Shown piece after piece: positions 29,012 to 39,178 of a stretch of DNA of 64,000 nt. How positions within the stretch are numbered: the stretch's first letter is position 1; every line of letters starts with the position of its first letter. The stretch lies in NCBI GenBank assembly GCA_963736235.1, contig CAVTOR010000012.1:94172-158171 (forward strand). Reading direction: 5' to 3'. The notes under the pieces are model-generated. The model did no database searches and was not told the origin of the DNA. It was given only the letters and a program-made list of their open reading frames with translations. Source of the DNA: CAVORB01 sp963736235 (GTDB taxonomy: Bacteria > Pseudomonadota > Gammaproteobacteria > Chromatiales > Chromatiaceae). Position numbers and translations under genes: made by a program.

Positions 29012-29088
29012 TGGTGGCTACGGGTAGATTCGAACTACCGACATCAGCATTATGAGTGCTGCGCTCTAACCAACTGAGCTACGTAGCC
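29012..29088 (-). tRNA. tRNA-Met(CAT), elongator type
   Basis: On the minus strand the cloverleaf is complete: acceptor GGCTACG/CGTAGCC, D-arm AGCTCAGTTGGTTAGAGC, anticodon arm CAGCA-CTCATAA-TGCTG with anticodon CAT, T-arm GGTAG-TTCGAAT-CTACC, and an encoded CCA end. The first acceptor pair is G-C, so it is the elongator rather than the initiator tRNA. Confidence 0.97.
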
Positions 29089-29138
29089 GGAAGAGCGCGG
29101 ATAGTAACGACGCGGCGCCTGTCAAGCGTCAATCGCCT

Positions 29139-30231
<1,093 letters not shown>

Positions 30232-30371
30232 GATGATCGCGAGTGCCGGAAAAAGCGGGAAGGATACAGGAACCCGGGCGCAACCGCGGCCATGCGGCAG
30301 CGCTGGTCGCGATGGAAGTCGAAGCCCGACCTTCCGGTAACGATCTGCATCTGCCGGTCCGCTGTCGGAAA

Positions 30372-31863
30372 TCAGGTCTCCCCTGGACCTCGGTTGTAGA
30401 CATCATCGAAGCGCACGATATCGTCTTCGCCAAGGTAGCTGCCGGACTGGACCTCGATGATCTCCAGCGGGATGGTACCGGGATTCTCGAGCCGATGAGT
30501 GGCACCCACCGGGATATAGGTGGACTGGTTCTCCGTGAGCAGCTTCACCTCGTCGCCCGCAGGTCACCCGCGCCGTGCCCGAAACGACGACCCAGTGCTC
30601 GGCCCGGTGATGGTGCATCTGCAGCGACAGGGACTCGCCCGGCCTCACCGTGAGCCGCTTGACCTGGTAGCGGTCGCCGCTGACCGATGGACTCGAAGCT
30701 ACCCCAGGGCCGATGCACCCGCTGGTGATGCCGGAGCTCGATGCGCTGCTCGCGCTGCAGAAACTGGGTGACCGCCTTGACGTCCTGGGCCCTGTCCTTC
30801 TGCGGTCACCAGCACCGCGTCCGGCGTCTCCACGACGATCAGGTCGTCGACGCCCACCGCGGCCACCATGCGGCTTTGGGCCACCAGCAGGTTGTTGCGC
30901 GCATCGTGGACGAAGGCATCTCCGTCGAGCACGTTGCCCATCTCGTCCCGGTCGCTCACCTCCCACAGGGCCGACCAGGCGCCCACGTCGGACCAACCGA
31001 CGTCGAGCGGCAGCACCAGAGCCGGCGTGTCCTCCCGCGCCGCATCGCGCGATAGCCGCTCCATTACCGCGTAATCAATGGAATCGCCGGGGCAGGCGCG
31101 AAACGCCTCGCCATCGAGCCGCAAGAAGTCGCCATCGGCCACGCCCAGGGTGAAGGACCTCTCGCTCGCCTCGGCGATATCCGGACGGAAACGCGCGATG
31201 AGTCGCAGCCAGACCGAGGCCCTCATCATGAAGATGCCGCTGTTCCAGAAGTAGTCCCCGGCCTCGAGATAATGCCGAGCGGTAACCTCGTCCGGCTTCT
31301 CGACGAAGGCGCTGAGCACAAAGGCCTTGCCAGCGATCCCGGCAGACGGGAAAGGCTCGCCCCGACGGATATAGCCGTAGCCGGTCTCGGGCTTGTCGGG
31401 CATGATTCCGAAGGTGACCACGGCCCCGCCGCCAGCGAGCTGAAAGCCATCCGCAACCGCCTGGCGGAAGCCCCGCTCATCGCGGATGGTGTGGTCCGCC
31501 GGCATGACCAGCAGCACGGGGTCACGCTCACCCCGTCTTGCCGCCAGCGCCGCCACGGTCAACGCGGGAGCGGTATTGCGACCCACCGGCTCCAATAGGA
31601 TCGCTGGCAGGACTGCGCGCGATCAGCCGGAACTGCTCCGCCACCAGGAACCTGTGCGCATCGTTGCACACGACGATGGGGTCGAGGACGCCGATCGCCT
31701 GACGCGGGTGCTCCTCGTCCAGCCCGTCCAGGCGTCTCACCGTCTCCTGGAGCATGGTCCGCTCGCTGGTGAGCGGCAAAAACTGCTTGGGGTAGGCCTC
31801 CCGGGAGAGCGGCCAGAGGCGCGTTCCCGATCCACCGGAAAGGATCACGGGCTGCAGGGACAT
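30372..31863 (-). CDS. manC: Mannose-1-phosphate guanylyltransferase/mannose-6-phosphate isomerase, frameshifted
   Basis: A bifunctional enzyme of GDP-mannose synthesis for polysaccharide production (ManC/AlgA/CpsB type II). The N-terminal nucleotidyltransferase starts MSLQPVILSGGSGTRLWPLS with the pyrophosphorylase signature, and later shows FVEKPDEVTARHYLEAGDYF and WNSGIFMMRASVWL. The C-terminal cupin isomerase is visible as YQVKRLTVRPGESLSLQMHH, HRAEHWVVVSGTARVTCG and, in another frame, TIPLEIIEVQSGSYLGEDDI, ending DIVRFDDVYNRGPGET. The total of about 495 residues is normal. Frame changes lie near 31600, 30800, 30690 and 30560. It is a lone gene with no capsule cluster in the window. Confidence 0.92.
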
Positions 31864-32082
31864 GATGTTGGTTCGTGGGCCGAGACGAGCGCGGATTGCG
31901 GCGAGCCATTAAAACAACTCGGCCAGGGAGCGTCAACGAATCGACCAGAAGGGTCTCATACCCGCGGGTCCCGAGCGCGGCAGGCGCCGGGACCGCTCAT
32001 CCATGTCCACCGCGGGCCGGACATCGGGGAAGCGCGGGGTTTCCCGCCCCGTGGAGCGGTGACGCCTGATGTCAGGCGCCCG

Positions 32083-33102
32083 CTACAGCGCCAGGAAGCT
32101 ATCGGCCCGAGTGAGGAAGTCCTGCCGCGGCAGGAGCTCCGAGCGCGGGAAACGCACCAGGGCGCCGACCCTGGGCTCCGTCGCGGCGATACGAATCTCC
32201 GTCAGCGGAACCTCGTAGCCTGCATCCTCGGAATGTTCATCGAGCTTCACGCCCATGCGATTCATTCGGATGGCGCTCGAATGGCTGCTCAGGTACTGCG
32301 CCGGGTGCCCCAGCACATCCGCCACATAGTCGAGATGATCCTCCAGGGAGGATAGCCGCAAGTCCTGTTGCGCGAATTCCCTCTCCAGCGTGTCGATCTG
32401 GGTCAGCAGGTGCTGGCGGGAATCGCCAACGCCCTCGTCCGCAGTCGTCTTCTGCAACCGCCCGCGGAGGGATTTCATCCGGTTCTCCAACTCCGTCACC
32501 GTCGCCTTCGCCGAGTCTGCCCTTTTTTGCATGAAGGACAGCAGGCCATCGAAGATGCAGCACTTCAATGTACGCCGGGCCTCCCGCTCGGTACGGCCCG
32601 GGGAGAGGAGCTGATGATCGGTGAAACTGATCACCGTCTGCATGACATCCTTGCGGACCGCGTCACCGACAACCGACATGCCGGGCTGTTGCCGCTCCTC
32701 TTTCCGCATGCACAACAGGGCCCAGCACTCGTCCACATCGGGGTGGGTTTCCAGAAGCCCGCGCAACTCCGCGCTTTCGCTGAATACCTCCTGCATGTGC
32801 TTGGGATCTACGAAGAAGGCGTTGACCCGTGGGTCTTCCGTAAACCGGGAGCGGGTGCAGAGAATCGGCTCCGGCACACTCTCCACCAACTGATCGATGT
32901 AGCGGAAGGTTTCAAAGACTGGTCCTTGCAAGCGCTTGGCGTAGCCCGGAATCGCGCGGAAGCGGCTGTAAGTCTGGTCCACCACATGCTCGACGACCGC
33001 AGGCAGAACGCCGCTGCATAGGCGGCTCGGTTCGTATCCTTCGGGCAGGGACGCGGGGCCCCCGCTGAAGAGACGAAATACCTCTTGCACAAAGCCCGAC
33101 AT
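32083..33102 (-). CDS. Uncharacterised coiled-coil protein
   Basis: A 339-residue soluble protein with intact frame, MSGFVQEVFRLFSGGPASLP to LTRADSFLAL. The centre (about 190-265) is a predicted coiled coil: RADSAKATVTELENRMKSLR and HLLTQIDTLEREFAQQDLRL. N-terminal and C-terminal parts look globular. GGAGGAGCGGGCA precedes the ATG. No family, signal peptide or catalytic motif is recognised. A promoter-like sequence lies upstream and no operon partner is evident. Confidence 0.75.
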   Translation of the reverse strand: MSGFVQEVFRLFSGGPASLPEGYEPSRLCSGVLPAVVEHVVDQTYSRFRAIPGYAKRLQGPVFETFRYIDQLVESVPEPILCTRSRFTEDPRVNAFFVDPKHMQEVFSESAELRGLLETHPDVDECWALLCMRKEERQQPGMSVVGDAVRKDVMQTVISFTDHQLLSPGRTEREARRTLKCCIFDGLLSFMQKRADSAKATVTELENRMKSLRGRLQKTTADEGVGDSRQHLLTQIDTLEREFAQQDLRLSSLEDHLDYVADVLGHPAQYLSSHSSAIRMNRMGVKLDEHSEDAGYEVPLTEIRIAATEPRVGALVRFPRSELLPRQDFLTRADSFLAL

Positions 33103-33183
33103 TGCCCGCTCCTCCAAAAAAATGCTGTTATCGTGATGGGTATCCCAACAGCGCAAATGCCGTATGCGCGCGAGATTCTAATA

Positions 33184-33210
33184 AAGATAGCGAATTCTGG
33201 ACGAAGTCAA
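33184..33210 (-). promoter_or_regulatory. Candidate promoter of the coiled-coil protein gene
   Basis: On the minus strand TTGACT (33210-33205) and TATCTT (33189-33184) are separated by 15 bp, about 80 bp before the start at 33102, in an AT-rich island. The short spacer makes it only a moderate match. Confidence 0.35.
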
Positions 33211-33443
33211 CTCGATTTTTAGGGGTATGTGGGGCTTATGGCGACGCGCCCCTCTTGCGCCCCGGATGCGCCCAGGCAAGTGGGCGCGACGCGAACGGCA
33301 TGGATTCGTAGGGCGAGATCTTGATTCGTGGGGAAAAGTCGGGCGCCTACAGATGGCGCCGACCGCCGATATCGCGTCGCTGGGCAAGAAAAACCGGGAC
33401 GGGGCGCGACGAGTCCGCAATGTGCGGCGCTGCTAAGGCGCGC

Positions 33444-34436
33444 CTAGCGGCCGGGCCGACTATCCACCCTCCGCGCCCTGGTCCAGAGCGCCGTCACGCC
33501 CCAGAACGCCCCGACCAGCCCAAGCAGTCCCAGCAGCCACCACCAGTCGACGGCTTCCGATTGGGATACGGTCTCTTCGGTGAGGCGCATGATCGCGGCA
33601 GGCCTCCCAGCGGTCACAAGCCCGGTGTCGCGCAGTTCCGCCGGTGAGAAGATGCGCTCACCCGAATTGGCCGAGGACGTAGCCAGCACGGCGAGCTTAC
33701 CGCCGTTCACGCCCATGGCGTCAAAGTAGGCGGCGGTCTCCGCAACCGATCGCTGGTTGCCGACCAGGACCCCGAGCCCTTTCGTGACCAGCGCCGGGCG
33801 CAAGCCAACGCGGGCACCTCCCTCAACAGACCGCGAGGTCCCGGCCGCGAGAATGAAGGTGCATTCCGACAAGCACTGGCCGCCGGCCTCGACCTTGGCC
33901 GCCATTCCCGCGGCGCGCACGGCGTGACCGATACGCTGCGCCTCTGCGGCGAGACCGCCGGCGGAATTCAGCACCAGTCCCTCGGGCCGCTGTCGGCGGA
34001 TGACGGCGATAATCCCGTCGTCGGTCGCCTGGGTGATCTCGCCCGACAGGGCGATCCAGTTGCCACCGTCGCCGGCCGGTAGGCAGTGATCGAGCTCTGT
34101 CCAGGCCGCCGATGTCCCCAGCAGACTGAAGCCAAGCACGTGGTCGCCGTCCGCGTACACCGACATCCAGTTCTTCGCGAGGAAGGGCTCGACACCCCCC
34201 TGAAGCTCCACCGCCCCACCGACCTGTTGGACCCGCCAGGTCCGGCTACCAACATCCACCTTGATCCGCGCATCGTTGGCTACCAATCCGTCCGGCAGAT
34301 ACAGGAGGATGCCATTCGGCATGCGCGCCACAGAGACCGTGCCTCTCGGGGTCTCGCGAGTCAGCTCGCACCGGTCGTTTAACGTCCAGGCCTGAGCATA
34401 GGCTGGGACAAGGAGCATCAGCAGCAATAAACGCAA
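33444..34436 (-). CDS. Exported ClpP-like protein (COG3904 type) with C-terminal membrane anchor
   Basis: A periplasmic or membrane-anchored protein with a ClpP/crotonase-like fold. The TTG at 34436 is preferred over GTG at 34442 because GGAGG ends 7 nt before the TTG and only 1 nt before the GTG; it gives a clean signal peptide, MRLLLLMLLVPAYAQA. The middle holds the serine-protease-like segment LSGEITQATDDGIIAVIRRQ, RPEGLVLNSAGGLAAEAQRI, GHAVRAAGMAAKVEAGGQCL and SECTFILAAGTSRSVEGGAR, which matches the usual ClpP-like order. The C-terminus has a membrane helix (WWWLLGLLGLVGAFWGVTAL) followed by basic residues. Whether it is an active protease is uncertain. Confidence 0.7.
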   Translation of the reverse strand: MRLLLLMLLVPAYAQAWTLNDRCELTRETPRGTVSVARMPNGILLYLPDGLVANDARIKVDVGSRTWRVQQVGGAVELQGGVEPFLAKNWMSVYADGDHVLGFSLLGTSAAWTELDHCLPAGDGGNWIALSGEITQATDDGIIAVIRRQRPEGLVLNSAGGLAAEAQRIGHAVRAAGMAAKVEAGGQCLSECTFILAAGTSRSVEGGARVGLRPALVTKGLGVLVGNQRSVAETAAYFDAMGVNGGKLAVLATSSANSGERIFSPAELRDTGLVTAGRPAAIMRLTEETVSQSEAVDWWWLLGLLGLVGAFWGVTALWTRARRVDSRPGR

Positions 34437-34825
34437 GGTCACCCCTCCATGCGCACCCCGTCGAGGCCGGCCGACAAGGCTCCCGGAGCGGGCTCGCAAA
34501 ACCCAACCTCCATGGCGGACCGGCCAACCTGAGATTAGTATTGTTCGGTCAACATGATAACAGCGCCGCTTCAACCGACGCGATAAGGCGTCGGCGACCA
34601 GTCCTGCCGTCGTTCCGTTTCGGTAGCGCCCCCACCCCCCGAGGGCGGTTTCTCGATCCGAAACCTCCGGTCACGGGTTGTGGTTTCGGCCGAGGACCAC
34701 TACTTACCACGCGAGTGTGAGTTGACCCGGGTCAACCAGCCCCTCGAAGCCGCCTTTCTGCCGAGAGCAGAAATGCCGGCGATTTACCGCGAGATCACCA
34801 AGCGTCCTTTTCCGGAGAGAGAACC
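34437..34825. other. Divergent intergenic region
   Basis: 389 bp between divergently read genes. It contains the hairpin GGTTTCTCGATCCGAAACC (about 34647-34665) and an inverted-repeat-rich GC segment. Promoters for both flanking genes are expected but no strong match is visible. Confidence 0.4.
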
Positions 34826-35041
34826 ATGAACCTATTCGAGAACAACATGGGCAAGACCGACCGCATCATCCGGGCAGTCCTCGGCGTACTCCTGATCGGA
34901 AACGTCTTCTTCGCCCTGCAGAACCCCATCGGCTGGATCGGCGTGATCCTGATCGCAACCGCGATCTTCGGCATCTGCCCCCTCTACTCGCTACTCGGCA
35001 TCAACACCAAGTCCGGCGCGGAGAAGGTCGGGCTAAAGTAG
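34826..35041 (+). CDS. DUF2892 small inner-membrane protein
   Basis: A 71-residue membrane protein: MNLFENNMGKTDRIIRAVLG, with two membrane helices (VLGVLLIGNVFFAL and IGVILIATAIFGICPLYSLL) and the family pattern CPLYSLLGINT. GGAGAGAGAACC precedes the ATG. DUF2892 (YgaP C-terminal-like) proteins are often linked to rhodanese or sulfur metabolism, but no such partner is adjacent here. Confidence 0.9.
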   Translation: MNLFENNMGKTDRIIRAVLGVLLIGNVFFALQNPIGWIGVILIATAIFGICPLYSLLGINTKSGAEKVGLK

Positions 35042-35359
35042 CGGTCACAAGTTCGGAGGCGTGACCAGGCCGGCCCGCCACTGGCTATCGGACTCAGCAC
35101 CAGAGGTCGTCACAAGGCAACTTGAGAGGGCATCTCTCGCTCGGCACGTACCTGCACCGCCCCGAGTCAAAGCTACGCATAGAGGATGCACGAGGCTCGA
35201 TCGAGGCGGTCCTGTTCAGGCCGTGGAGGACCTCCCTCACCGCACCGATCGTATCCCTGGTAGCGGGTCCGGCGGCCTGGGCGAAGCCCTTGTTCACGGT
35301 GGGTTTGTTGGATAGTGCCCGCGATTCCAATCACAAACAATAGAAGACAACGAAACCTT
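35042..35359. other. Intergenic, no supported feature
   Basis: 318 bp with no convincing coding, repeat or RNA feature. It presumably holds the promoter for the L,D-transpeptidase gene. Confidence 0.4.
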
Positions 35360-36442
35360 ATGCGACACCGGATCATCCTCGCCTCACTACTGGTTCTGAC
35401 CTCTATTGTCTGCTACGCGACCCCCCATTGGGGCGCGAAGCAATCCGCACCGGCCTCAACATCGCTTGAAGATCTCAAGCCCGGGGAGTTCATCTGGGAG
35501 GGGAACCTGGAGCCCGAGGGGCCGGTGGCGGTCGTGGTCAGCCTCCCCGAGCAGATGGCGTACGTGTATCGGAACGGGGTGCGTATCGGTGTATCCACGG
35601 TCAGCTCCGGCAAGCCGGGGCACAGCACGCCGACCGGGGTGTTTACGATCCTCAACAAGGACAAGGATCACCACTCCAAGAAGTACGGGAACGCGCCCAT
35701 GCCCTACTCCGAGCGCCTGACCTGGGACGGCGTGGCGCTCCACGCGGGCGGCCTTCCGGGCTACCCATCCTCTCACGGCTGCGTGCACCTGCCATCGGAG
35801 TTCGCGCGTCTGCTGTTCGGGATCACGCACAGTGGGACGACGGTGGTGATCGCGGGAAAATCGACCGCACCGCGCGAGCTGGTCCACCCGGCGCTGCTCA
35901 CGCCGGTCGACGCCGCGACCGGGCATGCCGAGCCCGATCATGCCTTGGGCGCGTCCGAGACCTTACGCTGGCAGCCGCAGGCATCCCCAGAGGGTCCGCT
36001 CACCCTGGTGGTCAGCGCCGCGGATCGGCGAGCCATCGTTTTGCGCAATGGCAAGGAGATCGGCCGCGCCCGTATCGGAATCGAGGAACCGGGACGGCCG
36101 CTGGGCACGCACGCCTACACGGTACTCGCCGGCGACGGGCCCGGACATGCGCGCTGGAGCGCCATCGGCCTTCCCGGGCACGCGGCTGAGAGTGGGGGGC
36201 AGCACGATGACGACGCCTACCGTCGCGTCCGCCTGCCGGGGGAGCTTTCCCGCGAGATCGCACCCCTTTTGGCACCCGGGACCACCATGCTGATCACCGA
36301 CGCCCCGGTCCTGGAGCACACCACCGGCCCCAGCCTCTACGTCATGCGATCGGGACTGCCGGAGCAGGCTCCGGCCGCCCTGCCTTCGCAGGTGGACGAT
36401 CACCGGGGACCGGCACCGGTGGAATCGATCCTGATCAACTGA
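35360..36442 (+). CDS. L,D-transpeptidase (YkuD) with degenerate second copy
   Basis: A periplasmic peptidoglycan-crosslinking enzyme of 360 residues. The signal peptide MRHRIILASLLVLTSIVCYA sets the start at 35360. The first YkuD domain runs VVVSLPEQMAYVYRNGVRIG, STPTGVFTILNKDKDHHSKK and the catalytic LPGYPSSHGCVHLP (about residues 131-144, Cys nucleophile at about 140). A second stretch (about 215-325) repeats the first half, LVVSAADRRAIVLRNGKEIG and GRPLGTHAYTVLAGDGPGHA, then YRRVRLPGELSREI where the catalytic HGC is missing. The protein is therefore one active domain followed by a degenerate duplicate. It opens a run of envelope-related genes. Confidence 0.88.
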   Translation: MRHRIILASLLVLTSIVCYATPHWGAKQSAPASTSLEDLKPGEFIWEGNLEPEGPVAVVVSLPEQMAYVYRNGVRIGVSTVSSGKPGHSTPTGVFTILNKDKDHHSKKYGNAPMPYSERLTWDGVALHAGGLPGYPSSHGCVHLPSEFARLLFGITHSGTTVVIAGKSTAPRELVHPALLTPVDAATGHAEPDHALGASETLRWQPQASPEGPLTLVVSAADRRAIVLRNGKEIGRARIGIEEPGRPLGTHAYTVLAGDGPGHARWSAIGLPGHAAESGGQHDDDAYRRVRLPGELSREIAPLLAPGTTMLITDAPVLEHTTGPSLYVMRSGLPEQAPAALPSQVDDHRGPAPVESILIN

Positions 36443-36814
36443 AGCCTCACGGCGGAGGACGCATCGGCACCCTTCGGTGTCAACCGGCGCAATGGTGGAT
36501 GTTCCAGTCCACCGAGGGCATGGCGCCATCGCGCCGGCTTCGAACATGGGGCGACGTGAGGGGAACCTGCGATTCGGGCCGGCGCGCCCGGAAACACCTT
36601 GCGCACCCGCTCCCGTAGGCGATCGATAGGACTCCTGTAAGGGAATTCCGTACGGACAAGCCCGGATGTGCGGTGTGGCCCGGGGGGATAGACTTGCGCG
36701 CTCGGAACCCGGCGTTGCTTGAGGCATTTTCCCTGCCGCGCACTCCGTCCCTTGAGTTCGGATTCCAAGCCCGCACCCTGGTTCCACTCAGACGCCACCC
36801 AAAAAGGAGATCTC
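36443..36814. other. Intergenic, no supported feature
   Basis: 372 bp without a convincing gene. An AAAAAGGAGATCTC ribosome site at its end belongs to the next gene. Confidence 0.4.
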
Positions 36815-37156
36815 ATGACTCCAGAATCCATTTTCCGCGGCCGGCTGGTCGCTGCATCCGTCGCGCTGACCGTGATCCTGCCCGGCAGCGCCTTTGCCTA
36901 TGGCCAGAACGACGCCATCCGCGACTGCGAGAGCCATCTGCGGAGCGAATATGGGTTGAGCGATTTCCGCCACGAGTCGGCCAAGGACAAGGGGCTGCTT
37001 ACCGCTGAGCAGATCTACGAGGTACTCGCCGGCGCGGTCACCAAGATCTCCGCCGGCCCCAAGCTGAAGCCGGAAGCTAAGCTGGTCGGCAGCGAAGCCG
37101 ATTGCACGAAGATGGTAGCCGAGCTCCAAGATGCAGTGAAGAGCCAGCAGCAGTGA
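36815..37156 (+). CDS. Small secreted protein of unknown function
   Basis: 113 residues with a signal peptide (RLVAASVALTVILPGSAFAY) and a mature domain with two Cys (NDAIRDCESHLRSEYG and SEADCTKMVAELQDA) that may form a disulfide. AAAAAGGAGATCTC precedes the ATG at 36815. Its stop is 20 bp before the MliC-like gene, so the two probably share a transcript. Family not recognised. Confidence 0.7.
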   Translation: MTPESIFRGRLVAASVALTVILPGSAFAYGQNDAIRDCESHLRSEYGLSDFRHESAKDKGLLTAEQIYEVLAGAVTKISAGPKLKPEAKLVGSEADCTKMVAELQDAVKSQQQ

Positions 37157-37176
37157 TCACATTATTCGGGTCTTCC

Positions 37177-37806
37177 ATGAGCGTCGCGAAGGAGCCTTCC
37201 GAGCGCGCGAGACCCCGAAGCCCCACCCCCGTATTGGCGGCGATGGTGCTGTTGGCCCCCAGCGGTCAGGTACTGGGCGTGGAGCCGAGCTTCGACTGGG
37301 CGAAGGCCGACGGCGCGGTAGAGCGGTTGATCTGCGAGGACCCGGGCCTCGCCGCCCTCGACCGCAAGCTCGCGGACGCTTACGCACAGGCTCTTGAACG
37401 GCACAGGGAGAACGACTACGAGGACCCACGCCCCTTCCAGCGGGGATGGGGCAAGGGCCGCAACGATTGCTGGAAGGCGGAGGACGTACGCGCATGCACC
37501 GAGACGACCTACAGGCACCGCATCGCCGAGCTACAGGTCGAATATGGCGCCTTCACCGTACCCGCGGCCGTGAACTATGACTGCCGCAGCTTCGACCTGG
37601 CCGCCGTCTTCTACGCTGAAACAGATCCGCCGACCGTCGTTCTGACACCGATCGGCGAGCACGAGCGAAGCGATCAGGTCCTGGCATTCTTGACCCCCGC
37701 GGCCAGCGGCTCCAGGTACGAGGGGGCGAACGTGCTCTTTTGGGAGCATCACGGCGAGGCGATGCTGACCTGGTTCGACAAGGAGACGAACTGCAAGGTC
37801 CGCTGA
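37177..37806 (+). CDS. LprI/MliC-like putative lysozyme inhibitor
   Basis: A 209-residue protein with an N-terminal hydrophobic stretch (TPVLAAMVLLAPSGQVLGVE), an LprI/DUF1311-like helical domain (AVERLICEDPGLAALDRKLA, then RGWGKGRNDCWKAEDVRACT) and a C-terminal MliC-like beta-barrel (VNYDCRSFDLAAVFYAETDP to GEAMLTWFDKETNCKVR). MliC proteins inhibit C-type lysozymes at the outer membrane, so a protective role for peptidoglycan is inferred. The hydrophobic segment is preceded by 20 polar residues, unusual for a signal peptide; a GTG upstream at about 37154 is another possible start. Confidence 0.75.
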   Translation: MSVAKEPSERARPRSPTPVLAAMVLLAPSGQVLGVEPSFDWAKADGAVERLICEDPGLAALDRKLADAYAQALERHRENDYEDPRPFQRGWGKGRNDCWKAEDVRACTETTYRHRIAELQVEYGAFTVPAAVNYDCRSFDLAAVFYAETDPPTVVLTPIGEHERSDQVLAFLTPAASGSRYEGANVLFWEHHGEAMLTWFDKETNCKVR

Positions 37807-37852
37807 AGAGATCGCCAAACCATGCGTTAACCGACTTGCGGGGAGGATGGGG

Positions 37853-38218
37853 ATGAGCAAATTGAAGTCCTTGCTGCTGACGGCCGTCATACTCACACTG
37901 GGCCCGGGCTCTGCGGGCGCGGTGGCGGACGGGCCCGATTTCTATGCGGTGACGGGGGTCGCGGCGGAAGATGTCCTCAATATCCGCACCGAGCCGCACG
38001 CCGACGCGGAACTGATTGGCAAGATCCCGCCGGACGGCACCTGCGTCCGAAACCTCGGCTGCAAGGGGGGACTGACCCTGCGCGAGTTCACCGAGCTGAC
38101 CGAGGATCAAAAAGCCACGCGCCTGCAGGAGAATCCGCGCTGGTGCAAGATCGAATACCAGGGCATCAAGGGCTGGGTTGCAGGTCGTTACCTGATGGAG
38201 GGGACCTGCAGCCGATAA
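37853..38218 (+). CDS. Secreted SH3-like domain protein
   Basis: 121 residues with a signal peptide (MSKLKSLLLTAVILTLGPGS) and a bacterial SH3-like domain (VTGVAAEDVLNIRTEPHADA, ELIGKIPPDGTCVRNLGC, then WCKIEYQGIKGWVAGRYLME). Such domains bind peptidoglycan. The second ATG (37853) is chosen over 37847 because GGAGG touches the first and is 6 nt from the second. Extra Cys residues suggest disulfides. Confidence 0.82.
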   Translation: MSKLKSLLLTAVILTLGPGSAGAVADGPDFYAVTGVAAEDVLNIRTEPHADAELIGKIPPDGTCVRNLGCKGGLTLREFTELTEDQKATRLQENPRWCKIEYQGIKGWVAGRYLMEGTCSR

Positions 38219-38337
38219 GACCGATCAGGGCGCCAGTGGAGCGGGTTGAGTGCGCCAGCGCGACACCCGGAATTTCTGGCTAGGCCGGCCTCGCCGCTGA
38301 TCGTCCATACGCAAAATCGCTCTAGTGGGACGCAGAC

Positions 38338-38778
38338 ATGCTTAGGGCATTATTCGGAAACGTTACCGACGGTAAACTGGCGCGACTGCCGTTCCTCGGT
38401 TATTGGGTGCTGCTCGCGGCGGCCGTTGTCCTCGTCATGCTGGGCATCGGAGCCGCGATCGGCGTCTCGGAGCAGATGGTCGGCGGCGATCTGCACAGCG
38501 CCCAGATCAAGTTGGGCGAAACGCTGGGCATCCCGGGCCTGCTCCTGATGTCGATCGTGTTCGCCGTGCTGCTGTTCGCCGGCGCCAACCTCAAGGCGAA
38601 ACGCATCCGCGACATCGGACTGCCCGGCTGGTGGACGCTGCTCGGAATCCTCGTCGTGGACCTGTGCGTCTCAGTCATCTCGCAACAAGCCGCCCAGGTC
38701 TTCAGCTCCCTGGTCATACTCGCCCTGCTGCTGGTCCCGGGCAATAGCCTCGGGAGCCGGACAGCAAGCGCTTCGTGA
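38338..38778 (+). CDS. DUF805 membrane protein
   Basis: A 146-residue inner-membrane protein with four likely helices and the DUF805 signature AKRIRDIGLPGWWTLLGILV. The first segment RLPFLGYWVLLAAAVVLVML is typical. Function of the family is unknown. It is preceded by 119 bp of unassigned sequence. Confidence 0.88.
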   Translation: MLRALFGNVTDGKLARLPFLGYWVLLAAAVVLVMLGIGAAIGVSEQMVGGDLHSAQIKLGETLGIPGLLLMSIVFAVLLFAGANLKAKRIRDIGLPGWWTLLGILVVDLCVSVISQQAAQVFSSLVILALLLVPGNSLGSRTASAS

Positions 38779-39178
38779 AGACCCCACCGGGTGGCATCGA
38801 GCACCAACAGCTTCGCCCCCACACAACGCTGACTACCGGATCGGGCATTCGCGCCGAGGGCGCATACGGCAAGACCTCGACGCCGGTGCCTCTGGGCTCT
38901 AAGATTGCGGTCGGCTCTTGCGCCAGCCCCCTACTCGGCGCTTCTGACAGAGAGTACGATGACGAAATCGGAGCATCATCAGCACCAGAGTCCCCTTGCC
39001 GCAACCGCGTGACGGCCTCGGGGCTCCCCGCATCATCCCCGATCCCCACGACTCGCCTTCAGGCATTCGAGGCCGAGGCGACACCTACAGGGTGCCGGAT
39101 ACCGTTGGGAAACGAGGACAGGCCAGCGGTCGTCCGCGAACACTTGCTACCGCTCCGAGCGCCCGGAGAGCGCGTCGA
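38779..39178. other. Intergenic, no supported feature
   Basis: 400 bp with weakly open frames on both strands but no protein-like composition, repeats or RNA structure that I can support. Confidence 0.4.
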
